Translations under genes and position numbers: made by a program
Assembly (NCBI GenBank): GCA_041179245.1
Contig: JBEGTT010000079.1
Span: 1 to 9,779, forward strand
Length of the DNA: 9,779 bases
Direction: 5' to 3'
Source of the DNA: JBEGTT01 sp041179245
GTDB lineage: Bacteria > Pseudomonadota > Gammaproteobacteria > Burkholderiales > Rhodocyclaceae
Shown: positions 7,394 through 9,779 of the stretch, in pieces
Position numbering within the stretch: position 1 is the first letter of the stretch
Layout of the letters: the number at the start of each line of letters is the position of its first letter
Notes under the pieces: generated by a model
Told to the model about the DNA's origin: nothing
The model's database searches: none
What the model saw: only the letters and a program-made list of their open reading frames with translations

Positions 7394-8808
7394 TTCACAC
7401 CCCCTCCATTTTCATGCATCAAAACCGCTACCCCAACTTGTCTACGCTGACGAATCACCCAAATTAACAAGCCGCCGAGCAACACGCAGGCGGCTAATGT
7501 CGACAATACAGACGACTGCCAAAATCCCGCTACCCCCTGTGGTTCTGGTGCCATAAAGGCTAACCAATAACCGACACCCAACCCGAACCCCCAAAATGAG
7601 GTCACGTGGATTAACAAGGGTAAAAAAGTCACTTTGTAACCTCTCAGTGCAAATCCGGCGACGGTTTGGATGGCATCAGGCAACTGATACACCGCGATAT
7701 ATATCACCAGACCAGCCGCCAAGGCGGCAACGGATGGATCGGCAGTTCCAAGATCGGCAATGGGTTCTCGCAAAAACCAAACCATCATGCCGACTAGCAC
7801 CGTACTACCACTGGCCAGCACAATACCGGCGAAGGCCATCCTTGAAGCCTCACCTTCCTTCCGCGCACCAGTGGACTGCGCCACCAACGCGGAAGTTGCC
7901 GTAGCAATAGCCAAGGGAAGCATATAAATAGCCGCCGAAAGATTGGTCACGATACGGTGAGCACCAACAACCTCTGCCCCAAGACGCGCGACAAAAAGGG
8001 CGACAAATGTAAATGCCGTAATTTCGACCATGTAGGAAATCCCCATGGGGACGCCCAAACGCAGCAAAGCTCCTAACTGCTTCCAATCAGGATTCGACCA
8101 TTGTTTTAAACAGGCATAAGGCCGCCAAAAGCGGCCCCAGAGAAGAATTCCCAGCCCAGAGAAACAAGCACACCAAGACATGACCGCCTGCGACAAGGCA
8201 GCGCCTTTAGCGCCCAACGCGGGCACCAACATCGTGGCCAGCGCCGCATGCCCCAAGGTTTGGGCAATACCAATCACCATCAGCGGACGGGGCTGCCCCA
8301 GCGCATTGGCGGTGGCATGAAAAGCGCGAAACATCAGCGAAGCGGGTAAACACCACGCTAGCACCATCAGATAATCTGTCGTGCTGTTGACCACATCCGG
8401 TGTCGCACCCGCTAACGCTAATATCCAACCCGGATTCAACAATAGCAGGCTACCCGGCAAGGCTAAACCCAAAGCCAACCAAAGCCCCTGACGCATATGT
8501 TCACCCAGAACATGATGTCGTTCAGCGCCAAAATCATGCGCTACAACAGGCCCTAATGCCTGCACCACGCCGGCAAACCCCAGCATCAACGACACGTAAA
8601 TACTCGAACCAATCGCAACCGCCGCCAAATCCTGTGTCGAATGATGACCCACCACGAGGGTGTCAATCACCATCATCGTGATGGACGCCAGTTGCGCTAC
8701 CAGCACCGGCCAAGTCAAAGAAACAATCCGCCGGTAACAGCCCCACCAAGATTCGATGAGCCTGTTATCAGACGGATTGATTTGCTGAACGAGAGACAAC
8801 GATCTCAC
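7390..8808 (-). CDS. MATE family efflux transporter, NorM-like
   Basis: Inner-membrane exporter of the multidrug and toxic compound extrusion family, which moves cationic drugs, dyes or metabolites outward in exchange for sodium or protons. At 472 residues with about 12 hydrophobic segments in two halves (roughly 30-230 and 245-450) it is full length. Residues matching the NorM cation-binding acids are visible: Asp49 in TM1 (MMVIDTLVVG), Glu262 in TM7 (YMVEITAFT) and Asp378 (YQLPDAIQ). GAKGAALSQ (199-207) and QSTGARKEGEA (311-321) are typical MATE loop motifs. The start is a GTG at 8808; the codon just upstream in frame is a TAG stop and there is no ATG before residue 45, so this is the likely start. 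It follows the carbonic anhydrase by 14 bases and overlaps the DUF3592 gene by 4. Substrate is unknown. Confidence 0.93.
   Translation of the reverse strand: MRSLSLVQQINPSDNRLIESWWGCYRRIVSLTWPVLVAQLASITMMVIDTLVVGHHSTQDLAAVAIGSSIYVSLMLGFAGVVQALGPVVAHDFGAERHHVLGEHMRQGLWLALGLALPGSLLLLNPGWILALAGATPDVVNSTTDYLMVLAWCLPASLMFRAFHATANALGQPRPLMVIGIAQTLGHAALATMLVPALGAKGAALSQAVMSWCACFSGLGILLWGRFWRPYACLKQWSNPDWKQLGALLRLGVPMGISYMVEITAFTFVALFVARLGAEVVGAHRIVTNLSAAIYMLPLAIATATSALVAQSTGARKEGEASRMAFAGIVLASGSTVLVGMMVWFLREPIADLGTADPSVAALAAGLVIYIAVYQLPDAIQTVAGFALRGYKVTFLPLLIHVTSFWGFGLGVGYWLAFMAPEPQGVAGFWQSSVLSTLAACVLLGGLLIWVIRQRRQVGVAVLMHENGGGVK
7400..7407 (-). promoter_or_regulatory. Strong ribosome binding site for the DUF3592 gene
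   Basis: GGAGGGGG on the minus strand lies 6 bases before the ATG at 7393, inside the end of the MATE gene. It is the best Shine-Dalgarno sequence in the window and supports this start and overlap. Confidence 0.7.
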
Positions 8809-8810
8809 CT

Positions 8811-8823
8811 AGCCTTACAGGCT
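8811..8823 (-). promoter_or_regulatory. Small hairpin over the MATE ribosome site
   Basis: On the minus strand AGCCT, a GTA loop and AGGCT form a perfect 5-bp inverted repeat. The AAGG ribosome site of the MATE gene (8813-8816) lies in its loop edge and 3' arm, and the 5' arm touches the last base of the carbonic anhydrase stop codon. A ribosome finishing the upstream gene could open it, which would couple translation. No U-tract follows, so it is not a terminator. A 5-bp stem could be chance. Confidence 0.3.
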
Positions 8824-9779
8824 TAACGTGATTCCTTAATCAAACGGCCAGAAGGCTGCTGAATCGGGCGGGCATTATTGGAATAAAAACGAGCAAAGGT
8901 GTCTATTTGGTCCGCAGAAACACTGACCGGTTCCTTCATGACAATCCAGACAATACCTTCTGTACAAGGTGGCGTGGTCAATGAACCCATGTAGTTGAAG
9001 TAACGCTGATCTTTAGGAAGCAACTGGTTCAAATCAACCGGAATGCTATCGATGCTAACCAGCTTGTTCTTTTCCAGCGGAATGCCATCCCAGAATGATT
9101 TGACGACGGGGTTATCCTGACCTTCTTGCAGCAAAACAGCAACGACAGCCAGCTCACCATCAGCCGCTTTGTGCACCAGATGGGCCACCATGGCATAGGC
9201 GCGCCCATCAACACGCTCTTCCGATGGGCGATGGAAATGTAACTGCAGCAGTTGGTAGACCTTTCCATTCAGGCTCATCACATTACCTGGCACAAACGCC
9301 TGAATGGTGTGTCCGTTATCAATAATCTGGAAACCAGCCGGCCCATAATTAAACTGCACAGCCATCAAATCTGCGCGCATTCCCTTCTCGATATTAATCG
9401 GCGACTGGCGCTGGCCTTCGCGGCAAAGACGATTAGCTGGATCTAGGTCAGCCCATTTATCTGGGCCACCTTCCCCGGTGTAACTCCAGTGTGCGTGCTC
9501 GGCATGCCCTTTACCTTTTTTGTGTGACTTGCTGGACTTTTTGCCTGTAGCAGCAACCCCATCATGGTCGCCAGTAGATTTTGCCGGTGTGGTCACCCCG
9601 TGCCCATCGGCACCGGCTTTGGGTGCCTTTTTGTCGGTAGCGGCAGCTTCGGCCTTAACTTCTGGCATTTTGCAGACTTCCAGCATTAGGCGCTCATCAA
9701 CCGTTCCAGAGCGTACGGGAATATCCTGTTTTCCCTTCCCGTCTTCTTCTCGCACCAGCTCGTCATTCGCTTTGCGCAA
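8823..9779 (-). CDS. Alpha-carbonic anhydrase with long N-terminal extension (5' end cut)
   Basis: Zinc enzyme interconverting CO2 and bicarbonate; alpha-class enzymes in Gram-negatives are usually periplasmic. The frame is open to the right edge; 318 residues are visible and are numbered here from that edge. The catalytic domain starts at about HWSY (97-100) and runs to the end. Zinc ligands are His181 and His183 (LQLHFHRPSEE) and His200 (AMVAHLVH), with Glu187 as the conserved outer-sphere acid. His157 in DNGHT matches the proton-shuttle position. GSLTTPPCTE (265-274) carries the Thr/Pro active-site loop, and Cys119 with Cys272 would make the usual disulfide. RQSPINI (124-130) is a class signature. 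Before this domain lie about 96 residues: a charged segment with one Cys (36), then a Lys/Ala/Gly/His-rich linker. No signal peptide is visible, so the true start must lie beyond the window if the protein is exported. All catalytic residues are intact. Confidence 0.95.
   Translation of the reverse strand: MRKANDELVREEDGKGKQDIPVRSGTVDERLMLEVCKMPEVKAEAAATDKKAPKAGADGHGVTTPAKSTGDHDGVAATGKKSSKSHKKGKGHAEHAHWSYTGEGGPDKWADLDPANRLCREGQRQSPINIEKGMRADLMAVQFNYGPAGFQIIDNGHTIQAFVPGNVMSLNGKVYQLLQLHFHRPSEERVDGRAYAMVAHLVHKAADGELAVVAVLLQEGQDNPVVKSFWDGIPLEKNKLVSIDSIPVDLNQLLPKDQRYFNYMGSLTTPPCTEGIVWIVMKEPVSVSADQIDTFARFYSNNARPIQQPSGRLIKESR
9489..9656 (-). other. Low-complexity Lys/Ala/Gly/His-rich linker in the carbonic anhydrase
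   Basis: Visible residues 42-97 of the carbonic anhydrase frame are almost all Lys, Ala, Gly, His, Thr, Ser and Asp, including KKSSKSHKKGKGHAEHAH (80-97). The stretch has no predicted fold and sits between an unidentified N-terminal segment and the catalytic domain. It looks like a flexible, basic tether; the histidines could bind metal, but that is inference. Confidence 0.7.

Noticed and set aside
8823..9779. Carbonic anhydrase beginning with the TTG at the right edge
   Set aside because: The TTG is simply the first codon in the window; no signal peptide or ribosome site is visible and the frame stays open, so the true start lies outside.
1..9779. A defence system, mobile element or other novel accessory system
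   Set aside because: All nine frames are housekeeping or common families with intact motifs, no transposase, integrase, tRNA or direct repeat is visible, and base composition looks even across the window.

Overview
The window is a compact stretch of proteobacterial chromosome. All nine recognisable genes lie on the minus strand, so transcription runs from high to low coordinates. Coding density is about 97%: the five non-coding gaps total roughly 250 bases, the longest is 72 bases, and two junctions are 4-base ATGA overlaps and one an 11-base overlap. I see no RNA gene, insertion sequence, CRISPR array or convincing long repeat.

In transcription order the genes are: an alpha-carbonic anhydrase cut by the right edge (8823-9779); a NorM-type MATE exporter (7390-8808); a DUF3592 membrane protein overlapping it (6812-7393); a glutamate-cysteine ligase of the Acidithiobacillus ferrooxidans type (gshA, 5481-6755); HPr (ptsH, 5139-5408); PTS enzyme I (ptsI, 3412-5142); a GAPDH-superfamily dehydrogenase closest to erythrose-4-phosphate dehydrogenase (epd, 2385-3422); phosphoglycerate kinase (pgk, 1150-2334); and pyruvate kinase cut by the left edge (pyk, 1-1093).

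The low-coordinate half is a coherent module around phosphoenolpyruvate. Epd/GAPDH and Pgk act in lower glycolysis, gluconeogenesis or the Calvin cycle (or, for Epd, in pyridoxal phosphate synthesis). Pyruvate kinase and enzyme I both turn PEP into pyruvate, the second by phosphorylating HPr. No sugar-specific PTS enzyme II is present, which suits the regulatory, incomplete PTS common in beta- and some gammaproteobacteria. The high-coordinate half is more loosely related: inorganic carbon handling or pH balance, export, and glutathione synthesis.

The organism is probably a beta- or gammaproteobacterium. The HPr and enzyme I resemble betaproteobacterial forms. The gshA type is known from Acidithiobacillus, Nitrosomonas and relatives. 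The epd-pgk order is shared with Enterobacteria, and the alpha-carbonic anhydrase would suit, but does not prove, an autotrophic or sulfur/ammonia-oxidising lifestyle. Genus-level assignment is not possible from reading alone. I regard the region as largely ordinary core genome. The points most worth a second look are the long His/Lys/Ala-rich extension on the carbonic anhydrase, the mixed Epd/GapA character of the dehydrogenase, and the PTS pair lacking an EIIA.
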